64,000 nucleotides of DNA. Origin: JAXLSZ01 sp046330315 (GTDB lineage Bacteria > Actinomycetota > Thermoleophilia > Solirubrobacterales > 70-9). A program made the translations under genes and the position numbers. Below, in pieces: positions 34,758-42,893 of this stretch. The notes beneath the pieces are model-generated. The model was not told the DNA's origin, did not search any database, and saw only the letters and a list, made by a program, of their open reading frames with translations. Position 1 is the first letter of the stretch. The number at the start of each line of letters is the position of its first letter. Location: NCBI GenBank assembly GCA_046330315.1, contig JAXLSZ010000004.1, positions 124,001 to 188,000 of the forward strand. The letters are read 5' to 3'.

Positions 34758-35222
34758 CTAGCTGCCAGGGTTGGTGCTCTCGAGGACAGCGGCTGCTCTT
34801 GGATCGGCGCTTGCTGCATCAAGTGTGGCCGCGACTTGCGAATCTGAATAGGGGCCAGCGCGTGCCAAGCCTTCTGCATGGAGCAGGTACAGCTCGCAGA
34901 GCTGATCGGCCTCGTCTGCTGACAACTTATCTCGACATTCCGTGACCAAGGCCGCGTCCGCAGATTGCGGAGCAATATAGATGCTCGTATCCGGCGGAAC
35001 GGCAGGTGGATTAGGCGAATTCGCCGAGGCCTTCGCCTCCTCAGATGTCATGCCCTCGCGCAACCCAGCGTCGCCGTCGCTCGGCAATCCGCCTGCGGGG
35101 GAAAGTACGACATCGGGTCCGTCCTCAGCGCTGTACGTGTCCTGCTCGGCGATGGCGTAGGCTACCGGCACGCCTACTACGAGGAGTACAGCAATCACAA
35201 ACGCAAACCTAGGGATCCTCAT
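34758..35222 (-). CDS. small exported protein, partner of the mini-RTX gene (copy 1)
   Basis: 154 residues. A signal peptide or N-terminal anchor (about 6-25, ending V-A-Y-A-I-A) is followed by an acidic, Pro/Ser-rich stretch and an alpha-helical C-terminal part with two cysteines (T-E-C-R-D-K, Q-L-C-E-L). No database family recognised. It shares layout with the 36905 product, including the Y-A-I-A cleavage region. ATG 35222 has GGGAGAGAG upstream. The mini-RTX gene starts 11 bp after its stop. Confidence 0.65.
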   Translation of the reverse strand: MRIPRFAFVIAVLLVVGVPVAYAIAEQDTYSAEDGPDVVLSPAGGLPSDGDAGLREGMTSEEAKASANSPNPPAVPPDTSIYIAPQSADAALVTECRDKLSADEADQLCELYLLHAEGLARAGPYSDSQVAATLDAASADPRAAAVLESTNPGS

Positions 35223-35881
35223 ACAACTCTCTCCCGAATAGCTGAGGACCTACTGGACGAAGCCACCGAACCCTTCATCAAGTCCAAGTGGATACGGTGC
35301 ATCTGTACCAAATCTCAACCTGAATGTCAAGCTCTGTCCGATGGCCCTGCGGAGCTGTACTATTCCGGCGAGGATCCGGTCAGTAGGCGGGCACCGTGTG
35401 CCACTTCTCGGGCTTCCGGAGGGACCAGGGCTCGGCTACACCAAGAGCTCCAATTTCACCTCGGCTGAGGAACGAGGGTCGCATCCTGGTCGCATGGTTC
35501 CTCGTTCGGTGCGCCGTGGTGTTGAGGGATCGGCCTTCTTAAGCTGGATGTCGCAGGTTCGAATCCTGCCGGTAGCGTTCCTCGACTTGCCGGGGTGTGC
35601 CGGGAGTTGGCTGTGCAAGGGAAGCTCTAATGCATTTGGCTGAACGGGCGCTCCGTTCGCTGCCACGTCTCGCCACCGCTCTAGTAGCCAGCTCGTCGAG
35701 GTCGAGCGCATCGAGCCGTCGCGGCTAATGCAGTCGTATTTTCGGCTGCCTCCTTTGGTCGACACGGGGCAACCTGATAGAGCCTGTCTGAACCCAGCAA
35801 TCCTGGAGGTCTGAGCCAGGCCGGGTTTGACGGAGACTCCGACGCCAGGTTTCTGTCCTGGCAGAAGGCGAGTCTCCGACG
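35223..35881. other. gene-free remnant region with att-like relic
   Basis: About 660 bp without a supported gene. It contains AGCTCCAATTT (35446-35456), one base from the arm repeat, then about 75 bp further a tRNA-Arg fragment, then the left part of a decayed IS3 (from about 35770). The order repeats that of the right end of the island. Confidence 0.5.
35531..35573 (+). other. tRNA-Arg(TCT) 3'-half fragment
   Basis: Forty-three bases match the anticodon-to-T-arm part of the intact tRNA-Arg at 20675 (GGATGTCGCAGGTTCGA shared), with one extra T in the anticodon loop and A for G in the T loop. No D arm or acceptor 5' strand. Likely a relic attachment site of another element. Confidence 0.6.
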
Positions 35882-36184
35882 ATGCCAAGACCAAAGAAGT
35901 ACCCCGAAGAGCTGCTAGATCGAGGCGTCGAGCTGGTGTTCGAGTCCGGCCGCCCAATCGCCCATGTTGCCGCTGATCTGGGGATCCACCCCGAGACTCT
36001 CAGAAAGCGAGTGCGCCAAACAGAGGCCGACGCCGGCAAGCGTGCCGATCTGCTCAGCACAGAGGAGCGCTCCGAGCTGAAGCGGCTGCGCGGCGAGGTG
36101 CGCGAGCAGCGCCGATCCAACGAGATCCTCAAATCGGCCTCGGTTTTTTTCGCCAAGGAGCTCGACCCGCCGCGACCGAAGTGA
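35882..36184 (+). CDS. IS3-family OrfA (helix-turn-helix), decayed element
   Basis: 100 residues: HTH of the IS3 OrfA type (HVAADLGIHPETLRKRVRQTE, about 26-46) and a leucine-zipper-like coiled coil (RLRGEVREQRRSNEILKSAS). Its frame overlaps OrfB by 4 nt. The element's downstream part is missing, so it cannot move by itself. Confidence 0.8.
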   Translation: MPRPKKYPEELLDRGVELVFESGRPIAHVAADLGIHPETLRKRVRQTEADAGKRADLLSTEERSELKRLRGEVREQRRSNEILKSASVFFAKELDPPRPK

Positions 36185-36742
36185 GCGCCTACGTGGAATC
36201 CCACCGCGCCCGCTTCGGGGTCGAGCCCATCTGCAAGGTGCTCGAGGTGTCGGCCTCTGCCTACTACCGCAGAAGGAGCGGCCCGCGATCGCGGCGGGCC
36301 GCCGAGGACGCCAGGCTGACCGAGCGGATCCGCGAGACCCACGCCGCCAACTACTGCGCCTACGGATACCGCCGCATGTGGTTGGCGCTGCGCCGCGCCG
36401 GTGAGCCGGTGACTCGCTGCACGGTGCAGCGGCTGATGCGCGAGGCGGGGATCCAGGGCGCCAAGCGGCGTGGGCGGCCCTGGCGCACCACCAGGCCCGA
36501 TCCGGAGGCGCTCAGACGCCCTGATCTGGTCGAGCGCAACTTCACCGCGTCGGCGCCGAGCCGCCTCTGGGTCGCCGACCTCAGCTATCTGCGCTGCTGG
36601 CAGGGCCTGGTCTTCTTCGCCTTCGTGATCGACGCCTTCAGCCGCCGGGTGATCGGCTGGCAGCTGGCGCCGCACATGCGCACCGATGTCGTCCTCGACG
36701 CCCTCGGATGGCGCTTTACCAGCGCGGGCCCGGCGCCGACGT
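36181..36742 (+). pseudogene. truncated IS3-family OrfB transposase
   Basis: The HTH_21 region (R-F-G-V-E-P-I-C-K-V-L) and the first catalytic Asp (VADLSYLRCW) are present. A one-base deletion near 36705 shifts the frame: past it another frame reads M-A-L-Y-Q-R-G-P-G-A-D-V. Homology stops at about 36742, before the second Asp and the Glu of the DDE triad. The open frame continues meaninglessly to 36777. Confidence 0.75.
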
Positions 36743-36904
36743 CTGCCCGGGAGGGTTCAAAGATCCCTATCTCTTGAAGATTGGAAACCGACTAAACCGG
36801 TCTCCGTGGAACCCGGTCCGGCTCAGTTGACAGCCGAGCCGCAATGCGCCATGCTTGAGTCCTAGTAGTTGGATCACCGTTTCGTCCGTAGTTCGGAGGG
36901 AAAT

Positions 36905-37297
36905 ATGAAACGCCAATTCTGGGCGGGTCCCCTGCTTCCCGGACTGGTTGCGCTCGTTGTTGTGGGATCCGCCTCATACGCGATCGCCAATGATTCCGGG
37001 GTTGGTGGCGAGGAGGCTGGGGAACCAATCCCGGCGGCCCAATGCGCCACAGCTGACGAATTCGCTGCAGTTGGCATGAAGGTGGACGCATACGTTGGCG
37101 AGTGCCCTACGGAGGCCGATGCCAAGGAGAAGATCGCGGAATTCCAAGACCTCGAAGCCCAACTCGCCGAGGCGCTCCAGCGCGCTCGGGAGGCGGATGC
37201 CGCCGGCAAGCTCGCGCCAGAGGGGCAGCGGTGGTTGGCAGATGTTGAGGCTCATGGAGGACTCGAGTATCTGCTGCCGGGCGAGGGCTCAAAATGA
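36905..37297 (+). CDS. small exported protein, partner of the mini-RTX gene (copy 2)
   Basis: 130 residues. Signal peptide or anchor (about 8-26, ending S-Y-A-I-A-N-D), two cysteines, then a Glu/Ala-rich helix (about 70-100). Same position, size class and cleavage context as the product at 34758-35222, so the two are probably divergent paralogues. ATG 36905 has GGAGGGAAAT immediately upstream. Its TGA overlaps the mini-RTX ATG (ATGA). Confidence 0.68.
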   Translation: MKRQFWAGPLLPGLVALVVVGSASYAIANDSGVGGEEAGEPIPAAQCATADEFAAVGMKVDAYVGECPTEADAKEKIAEFQDLEAQLAEALQRAREADAAGKLAPEGQRWLADVEAHGGLEYLLPGEGSK

Positions 37298-37788
37298 GCT
37301 CCCGAGTCGTGTCGATGGTTGTCGGTAGCGTGCTCGGACTTCTAGTGGGCGCCAGCCTCGCATTCGCTCACACCTTGATATGGACAACTACGCCGTACGG
37401 CGCGAACTACGCAGGCCATGCCCACGTAGATAAGGAGTACGGTGGAGATGGTAAGGATTACATGTATGGGCAGCTCGATAACGATCACATCGAAGGGGGC
37501 AACGTCGGGGACTACATCAACGGCGAACCCCTGAACGACGATCTATTTGGCGATTACGGAAATGACACGATCGTCGGTCAAAACGGCAGCGATGTCGACT
37601 GGGGAGGATCGGAGAACGACACCATCTGGGACAGCGAGGGTGATGACTACGACGTTCTCCATGGCCAGAACGACAACGACCTGCTGCACTCAGAGGACGG
37701 AGTGCATGACGATGTGTACGGAGGCCCAGGCGACGACATTTGCTACGTCGACGGACATGATCATTTCGAGGATTGCGCCCCTCTCTAG
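37294..37788 (+). CDS. exported mini-RTX calcium-binding-repeat protein (intact copy)
   Basis: 164 residues. Signal peptide (about 1-26, ending S-L-A-F-A), then nine or so degenerate Gly-Asp nonapeptide repeats (G-D-G-K-D-Y-M-Y-G, G-D-Y-G-N-D-T-I-V), and a C-terminal C-Y-V-D-x-x-D-x-F-x-x-C that matches the end of the IS-broken copy. Such repeats fold as calcium-bound parallel beta rolls. It lacks any catalytic or pore domain. Translation is coupled to the upstream partner. Confidence 0.75.
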   Translation: MSSRVVSMVVGSVLGLLVGASLAFAHTLIWTTTPYGANYAGHAHVDKEYGGDGKDYMYGQLDNDHIEGGNVGDYINGEPLNDDLFGDYGNDTIVGQNGSDVDWGGSENDTIWDSEGDDYDVLHGQNDNDLLHSEDGVHDDVYGGPGDDICYVDGHDHFEDCAPL

Positions 37789-37791
37789 ATC

Positions 37792-38148
37792 GTGCAGTTC
37801 CAGCCAGTAACTTGCATACGGCAAGTGAGGTCAGCGAGTAAGGCAGCGGTGATTGCCATTACATGCCTGACCTTGGGGCTAGTTGGCTGTGCCGGAAGCG
37901 ACGGCGCGGTCTCGGCGACCGACTCTACCGTCACGACCACGCCTGAGCCACTTTCGCAGATCTCGGCCGCCACCGCGCAGAGATTGGCGTTCGATTTCTG
38001 CCAGGCGGTCGGAGTAGGCGGACTAAGACAGAGATTTGGTTCCGAGGGGTTGGAGGAACTGGCCGCAAGCTACGCGCACCGAGAATTCGGAGGCGCTCGC
38101 GAGCGAGCTGCTACCAGGGGCTGCCTAAAAGCACTACGCGGCGCGTAG
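37792..38148 (+). CDS. small lipoprotein
   Basis: 118 residues. N-terminal hydrophobic segment with lipobox L-V-G-C (Cys about 33), Thr/Ser-rich linker, and a helical domain with two cysteines. GTG 37792 is 4 bp after the mini-RTX stop, so it is the third gene of the cassette. No family recognised. The copy-1 cassette shows no counterpart within the sequence left before its gene-free region. Confidence 0.6.
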   Translation: MQFQPVTCIRQVRSASKAAVIAITCLTLGLVGCAGSDGAVSATDSTVTTTPEPLSQISAATAQRLAFDFCQAVGVGGLRQRFGSEGLEELAASYAHREFGGARERAATRGCLKALRGA

Positions 38149-38205
38149 TGCGCCGATCGGAGTGGACAAGGGCCGATCGGTCCATTTCTTGAAACCGAGA
38201 GGCCA

Positions 38206-38798
38206 CTATTGAGGAAGAATTCGGCGCACCCAGTCCCAGAAGCTGGATGCCCGGGATAGGGCCTGGAACTCTTCAGCCTTTTTCTCGAAGCCCGAGTTCA
38301 TCATGTCCAAAAATTCGCTTCGCGGCTCGTCCGTCCAGACGACAATGCCCTTGCCGGCGGCCAGCAGTTCCTCGATCTCCGCAGCATCTCGGCGCCACTC
38401 ATCGATATAGCTGTCCACCATGAAGTCGATCGCGGAATCGCGGATCCCAACCTCATCGGCGAAGTAAAGATTCTCCTCGATGACCGCCCTAACCTCCTCG
38501 TGGGCTGCGATATTCGCGTTGATCATTGCCCGCTCCACCTTCGCCTCCTGACTGTTCGCATGGATCACTCCGATCTTGGCGTGTTCCTCCCGAATGAGTT
38601 CCTGCCATCGGAAGCGGGCTTCGAGTTTCGCGCTGACGGGACCATAGAATTGGAGAGAGCTTCGCCTAGCCACGCTCGGCGCGCGCTAGCGCGGTCGCGC
38701 AGCACGTTTAGGAAGTGGGTCACAACTGCTGCGACTACGGCGCCAAGGCCCAGGAGGCTAAGCGTGCCGCCGAGATCTGCTATCGGGATCGACTGCAT
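38206..38798 (-). pseudogene. membrane-anchored cytoplasmic protein, frameshifted
   Basis: The first frame (ATG 38798) gives a membrane helix (L-L-G-L-G-A-V-V-A-A-V-V) and R-D-R-A-S-A-R-R-A-W. The sense then moves to the next frame at about 38660, giving L-Q-F-Y-G-P-V-S-A-K-L and a long helical domain to the stop at 38206. One base lost explains the break. ATG 38798 overlaps the stop of the upstream remnant (TGATG). Confidence 0.6.
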
Positions 38799-39158
38799 CA
38801 ACCCGGATCAGCCGGCACGCCCCGCGCCGTGAGTTTTACCCTGGCTTCAGCCTCAGCTCTCACGCGACTGGTCAAAGGTCTGTTCGTCGATGAGGCCTTG
38901 TACCCAGCCCGCCATTCCATCAAGCAAGATGCGAGCTCTTCGGGCTGCAGGTTCCCCTGTGATGCCTCGAGCGGCAATTTCACGAGGACCGGCCCTCTCC
39001 CCCGGTGTCTCCACAACTTCCATCACCTCTGACCTGCTCCCCGCCCCCGCGTTGACACCTACCTGATCTGAGTCTTTAGAGATTGAGGAGGGGCGAAGCC
39101 CCGACCTAGACATCCGAGACGACGCTCAGAGTGGCCGCTCGACTGGAAGGAGAAGCAG

Positions 39159-39458
39159 TTGAGCGAGAAGCGCAGCTACCGGAAGTTCACGGCCAAGCAG
39201 AAGGCCGAGATCGTCCTCGCCGGCCTGCGGGGCGAGAAGACGGTCCGCGACGTCTGTCGCGAGCACGGGATCGCCGAGACCCTCTACTACTCCTGGCGCG
39301 AGAAGTTGCTGGAGGCCGGCCAGGCCGCCCTGAACGGCAAGGACGAGCGCCAGGCAGAGCGCCAGCTCCGCAAGAAGATCGGAGAGCTCGAGCGGGCCCT
39401 GGGTCGCAAGACCTATGAGCTGGAGATCGCGGGGGAAGCATTGCGGGCGTGGGAGTGA
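39159..39458 (+). CDS. IS3-family transposase OrfA
   Basis: 99 residues: HTH (TVRDVCREHGIAETLYYSWR, about 28-47) and a C-terminal coiled coil. TTG 39159 is preceded by GGAAGGAG. It overlaps OrfB by 10 nt in another frame, the usual layout for producing an OrfAB fusion by ribosomal frameshifting. Confidence 0.9.
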   Translation: MSEKRSYRKFTAKQKAEIVLAGLRGEKTVRDVCREHGIAETLYYSWREKLLEAGQAALNGKDERQAERQLRKKIGELERALGRKTYELEIAGEALRAWE

Positions 39459-40327
39459 GCAAGCGTGTCGCCTACGCCCGCACCCTCGTCGACCGCGGCC
39501 GCAAGGCCATGGTCGTGGCGCGCGTCTTGCAGATCTCCCGCCAGGCGATCTACCGCACCCCGAAGCCCCACCGCTCGCCGCAGCGCCGCCCGCCCTGCGG
39601 CCCGATCGAGGAGGCGATCGTCGAGACCGCCAAGGAGAACCCGACCGACGGCTACCGGATGGTCTGGGCGCTCACCCGCCGAAAGCTCGGGTTGGCGATC
39701 AACCGCAAGCGGGTGCTGCGGGTGATGCGCGAGCAGCGCCTGATCCAGCGCCGCCGGCGTGAGCCGCGTCGACGTCGGCCGGGCTTCTTCCGGGTGGAGC
39801 GCCCCGACCAGCTCTGGCACCTCGACATGACCTCGGTCTGGGTCGCCGAGCACGGCTGGTGCTATTTGATGGCGGCGATCGACTGCTGCACCCGCGAGAT
39901 CGCCGCCTTCTCGCTGGAGCTGCGCTGCCGCGCGGACGAGTCGATCGCGCTGATCGAAGGAGCGGTCCGGGCCCAGGGCATCCCTGCGGGTCAGCTGGTG
40001 CTGGGCACCGACAACGGCTCGGCGTTCACCGCGCGGCGCTTCAAGCAGGTCCTCTCGGGCCTCGGGGTTCGCCATCGCCGCGGTGGCTACCGCGACCCCG
40101 AGTCCCAGGCGTTCATCGAGTCGTGGTTCGGGAAGCTCAAGGAGCGCGAGGTCTGGCGGAACGAATACGAGACCCTGGAGGAGGCCAGAGCCGGCATCGG
40201 CGCCTACGTCGATCGCTACCACGAGCGCCCGCACTCGGGCCTTGACTACCGCACCCCGAAGGAGGTGAGGCAGACCTGGGAGGATGCCCAGGACGAGACT
40301 GACCGTCTACAAAATCAAGCGGCCTGA
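39449..40327 (+). CDS. IS3-family transposase OrfB (DDE integrase core)
   Basis: 292 residues with a full rve domain. First Asp in WHLDMTSVWV, second in VLGTDNGSAF, Glu in QAFIESWFGKLKEREVW, completing the DDE triad. The N-terminal HTH_21 region (ENPTDGYRMVWALTRRKLG) is also complete. Likely functional as OrfAB. Confidence 0.92.
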   Translation: MGVSKRVAYARTLVDRGRKAMVVARVLQISRQAIYRTPKPHRSPQRRPPCGPIEEAIVETAKENPTDGYRMVWALTRRKLGLAINRKRVLRVMREQRLIQRRRREPRRRRPGFFRVERPDQLWHLDMTSVWVAEHGWCYLMAAIDCCTREIAAFSLELRCRADESIALIEGAVRAQGIPAGQLVLGTDNGSAFTARRFKQVLSGLGVRHRRGGYRDPESQAFIESWFGKLKEREVWRNEYETLEEARAGIGAYVDRYHERPHSGLDYRTPKEVRQTWEDAQDETDRLQNQAA

Positions 40328-40644
40328 GGTGTCAACACGCGAGGGGAGCAGGTCAGCACCGTCGATTCCGTAGTCTTCGTCGTCCTGCCGGCGATACACA
40401 TGCCTCGAGCCGACAGCATTCTCGAAGGCTCGGCGTGACTCAGTCTCGATTTGGTGTGGGCGAGGACGCTTCGGCATTGCAGGCACCTGAATGTACTGTC
40501 CACCTGGGTCCGGCAGGGGAGCAGCCGAGCCAAATCAAGGCCCAATAGACGGTCGAGTCTCCACAGGAATCGCTTTCAGTTTGCGACCGGAGCCTGGTTA
40601 GGCGCGATAGGACTTGCATGTGCCCTGCCTTGCGGAGGGACTCC

Positions 40645-41082
40645 TCAGGAGGCTTGAGTTAGGCGGTAGCGCCCGGTTCGCCGACCCACCCGCTCGACCG
40701 CATTTGAACGGCCGATCTGAGCCAGGAAGGTATTGAGCGGCTCCTTACCGGAGACAAGGTGGCCGCGAGAGCGCAGGAGCTCGAACCATTCGCGGTAATG
40801 CACTTCCGCGCCTGGACCACGCTCCTCGGCGAGGACCTGGAGCGCCACCTCCTCGAGCCGACGGCCCCGGAGGCGAAGGTCAGCTTCATCAATCCGGAGC
40901 TGGGGATGCCTTCCGAGGACAGAGTCGATGTCATCAACCAGGCGCTCATCGTGAGCGAGGCGATCGGCGACGCTCGCCGTAATGGCGCGGAGCTCCTCCA
41001 GCTGCTCGCGCTCCTGCTCGATGCGCGCCACGAGCCGCTGGCGTTCCGCCACAAGAGCGGTCATCGGCGGCTCGGGTTCCAC
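40645..41082 (-). CDS. coiled-coil plus HARE-HTH-like winged-helix protein
   Basis: 145 residues: an N-terminal coiled coil (about 8-65) and a C-terminal winged-helix-like domain (about 80-142, REWFELLRSRGHLVSGKEP, then T-F-L-A-Q-I and a G-R-Y-R-L end). The latter resembles HARE-HTH domains that occur with restriction and chromatin proteins. Function unknown. GTG 41082 is leaderless: TACATT (complement of 41089-41094) 6 nt ahead. Confidence 0.55.
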   Translation of the reverse strand: MEPEPPMTALVAERQRLVARIEQEREQLEELRAITASVADRLAHDERLVDDIDSVLGRHPQLRIDEADLRLRGRRLEEVALQVLAEERGPGAEVHYREWFELLRSRGHLVSGKEPLNTFLAQIGRSNAVERVGRRTGRYRLTQAS

Positions 41083-41223
41083 CCCAGGAATGTAGCCAGC
41101 AGGCGCGGACGCTCAGACGCCAACCCTTCGCCGCAAATTGGGACGTCCGACGGCGAGATCAAGCTGTTGCAACGAGTAGCTACGACACCAGCGTCTAGCG
41201 CACCTAGCCGCGAGGAGGGGCGA

Positions 41224-41508
41224 ATGGCAATCCAGATCCAGTGCATCAACAAGACGAACCGATCTGATCCCCACGAGCGGATCAGCCACATCGGTGGGGT
41301 CAATCCCGGCGGAGAGCGATGGAAGCTCAGCGAGGCTGAGGCAATCGATGGCATCGAGAGCGGCAAGTGGTCCTTCTACGTTGAACGACCCGTGGGTCAC
41401 ACGGTGACCGTTGTCGTCGCGACCAGTCGATTTGGCCACAAGTACCTGAAGACCAAGGCAGATGGCGAGCAGCCCGACAACTTGCTCTCGCTGCCCGAAT
41501 GTCCCTGA
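41224..41508 (+). CDS. DUF3892 family protein
   Basis: 94 residues that fit DUF3892 end to end: I-Q-C-I-N-K-T-N-R-S-D-P-H-E-R-I, H-I-G-G-V-N, ESGKWSFYVE, KYLKTKADGEQPDNLLSLP. The family is found in phages, islands and scattered bacteria and has no known function. GAGGAGGGG is 4 nt before ATG 41224. Confidence 0.88.
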   Translation: MAIQIQCINKTNRSDPHERISHIGGVNPGGERWKLSEAEAIDGIESGKWSFYVERPVGHTVTVVVATSRFGHKYLKTKADGEQPDNLLSLPECP

Positions 41509-41524
41509 GGAAGGAACGATCGAG

Positions 41525-41674
41525 ATGAGCAAACGAGATAATCAGATTCTTCTTTGCCTCCTCGGAGCGGGACTGATTGCAGGTGGCCATCGGCTGATGG
41601 ATGCAGAGCTGGGCAAACTCGGCGCGCCCCATGCGATCGGCGCCGCGCTGCTTGCGCTCGCGGTCCGGGCGTAG
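41525..41674 (+). CDS. 49-residue predicted membrane protein
   Basis: One or two short hydrophobic stretches (Q-I-L-L-C-L-L-G-A-G-L-I-A-G-G and A-I-G-A-A-L-L-A-L-A-V) around a polar turn. ATG 41525 has GAGGAAGGAACGATCG upstream and follows the DUF3892 stop by 16 bp. No family recognised. Confidence 0.5.
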   Translation: MSKRDNQILLCLLGAGLIAGGHRLMDAELGKLGAPHAIGAALLALAVRA

Positions 41675-41837
41675 CCGGACGACTGCGCCCGGATAATTTC
41701 GTCCTGACCGAACTCGGGATTGTGATAGCCGCGGTGCAGACATCGGCGGTTGCGCCCACGGTCAGGTCCCAGGATGCATCCTGAAACACTGCGGTGCTGA
41801 ACCGCTGAACTCGCCGGTCAGTCAGCAGGCCCGACGG

Positions 41838-42893
41838 TCAGGTGCCCCAGGACCCAGCGAGCTGGAAATATCCCAGATTGCGCACGCCGGTGTCATCGAT
41901 CACCCCATAGTCGTAAAAGGGCTTTCCAACTCCCTCATGCACGGGATCGGAGATGAATCGATGGACGAGCATCGATTTGCAGCGGCTCCGCTGCCGCAGC
42001 CCGTTAACGATGCTCGCAAGTGCTCTTGCTTGGCCGGAAAGACCCCACGGAGACTTATAGGAGCAACCCGTCTCGGTCACCCAGACATCCTGAATTGAAA
42101 TTCCCCAAATGAACTGCAGCGTGTCGATTACTTCGTCGTAGCGAGCAATCACCCGAGCGCTGGTGGCGTCGGCAGCATCCTGCCAGGTGCCGCTGAAGGA
42201 AACCGGGCCATAGGGATGGATGCCCAAGCCGTAGCTATAGCATTGGTTCACGAAGCCACCCAAGTAGTCGACCCACTTTCTCGATCCGTCTCGGTAGAGA
42301 CCGCCGGACACCACGGTCATTGATTGGCTGAACTGATGATTGTCATTGGCCGCCTTGACGTGACTTATTACAGTGCCGAGAAGGGGTGAAAACTCTCCGA
42401 CCGGCATATTGGTGCCAACCCGGGCTAGAGTTGACTCGTTGATGATGTTTGGTTCGTTCCACACCTCGACACCGGTGGCGACGCCGTATGTGTCGAGGAA
42501 CTGAAGCGTCTTAACAGCATAGACTGCAAAGTCATCAATATAGGCGGGGCCGGGATACGGAGTGCCCGGTACCGGTGGTATTGCGGCCGGGTAACCTGGG
42601 GTTAGGTATTGATTCGGCTCACCGCCTGGCACCCAGGCTCCAACCGTGGTGAGTACTGGAAGGACTTTTAGCCCATTGGCCGCAGCTTTCTGGGCAAGGG
42701 GTACGAATGAGGAGAAGTCCCAGGCCGTCGGGTCCGATGTGTGTTGAACGTCACCCCAAGCGATGTTGCAGCGGATTGTTCCGGCCAGTCCATCCCTCAG
42801 ATACTGGAATACCGTATCTGGAGGCAGCGCCGGCGATGATTGGGCCAGCCTTTGAAAGTCATCGTTGTAACCATGTTGAAAGGGGACAGTCAT
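41838..42893 (-). CDS. clan GH-A glycoside hydrolase-like protein
   Basis: 351 residues in a (beta/alpha)8 pattern. The acid/base is in V-E-V-W-N-E-P-N (about 150-157), and the nucleophile is probably the Glu of V-W-V-T-E-T-G (about 275), the N-E-P and x-E-x-G signatures of clan GH-A (GH39/GH5-like). No signal peptide is seen, unlike its operon partners. ATG 42893 overlaps the preceding stop (ATGA); a longer frame exists but lies inside the upstream gene. Substrate unknown. Confidence 0.72.
   Translation of the reverse strand: MTVPFQHGYNDDFQRLAQSSPALPPDTVFQYLRDGLAGTIRCNIAWGDVQHTSDPTAWDFSSFVPLAQKAAANGLKVLPVLTTVGAWVPGGEPNQYLTPGYPAAIPPVPGTPYPGPAYIDDFAVYAVKTLQFLDTYGVATGVEVWNEPNIINESTLARVGTNMPVGEFSPLLGTVISHVKAANDNHQFSQSMTVVSGGLYRDGSRKWVDYLGGFVNQCYSYGLGIHPYGPVSFSGTWQDAADATSARVIARYDEVIDTLQFIWGISIQDVWVTETGCSYKSPWGLSGQARALASIVNGLRQRSRCKSMLVHRFISDPVHEGVGKPFYDYGVIDDTGVRNLGYFQLAGSWGT

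Larger units (their letters stand above)
39030..40355 (+). mobile_element. complete IS3-family insertion sequence
   Basis: 1,326 bp with terminal inverted repeats TGACCTGCTCCCC (39030-39042) and complement (40343-40355), followed on both sides by a second matching block GTTGACACCT. OrfA and OrfB are intact. No convincing target duplication is visible. Confidence 0.88.
38798..40477 (-). pseudogene. DUF4365-like gene interrupted by the intact IS3 element
   Basis: From ATG 40477 the first 40 codons read MPKRPRPHQIETESRRAFE, then R-R-Q-D-D-E-D-Y-G-I-D-G, the typical DUF4365 opening (D-Y-G-I-D-G-E-V). The IS begins there. On its other side (39029 leftward) the frame resumes as E-V-M-E-V-V-E-T-P-G-E-R, then loses register and ends at 38798. 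DUF4365 proteins are often found in defence or mobile contexts. The C-terminal part is clearly decayed. Confidence 0.5.

Noticed and set aside
35531..35573. Second functional tRNA-Arg
   Set aside because: Lacks the 5' acceptor strand and D arm and has an extra base in the anticodon loop.
37294..37788. RTX protein as a pore-forming toxin
   Set aside because: It has only repeats and a signal peptide, with no hydrophobic pore domain, no acylation partner and no type I secretion genes nearby.
39024..40360. CACC as target duplication of the intact IS3
   Set aside because: CACC occurs near both ends but is separated from the inverted repeats by a different number of bases on each side, so it is not a clean duplication.
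41771..41782. 12-bp palindrome AGGATGCATCCT as an operator
   Set aside because: It lies between convergent genes with no promoter nearby; a single palindrome of this size can be chance.
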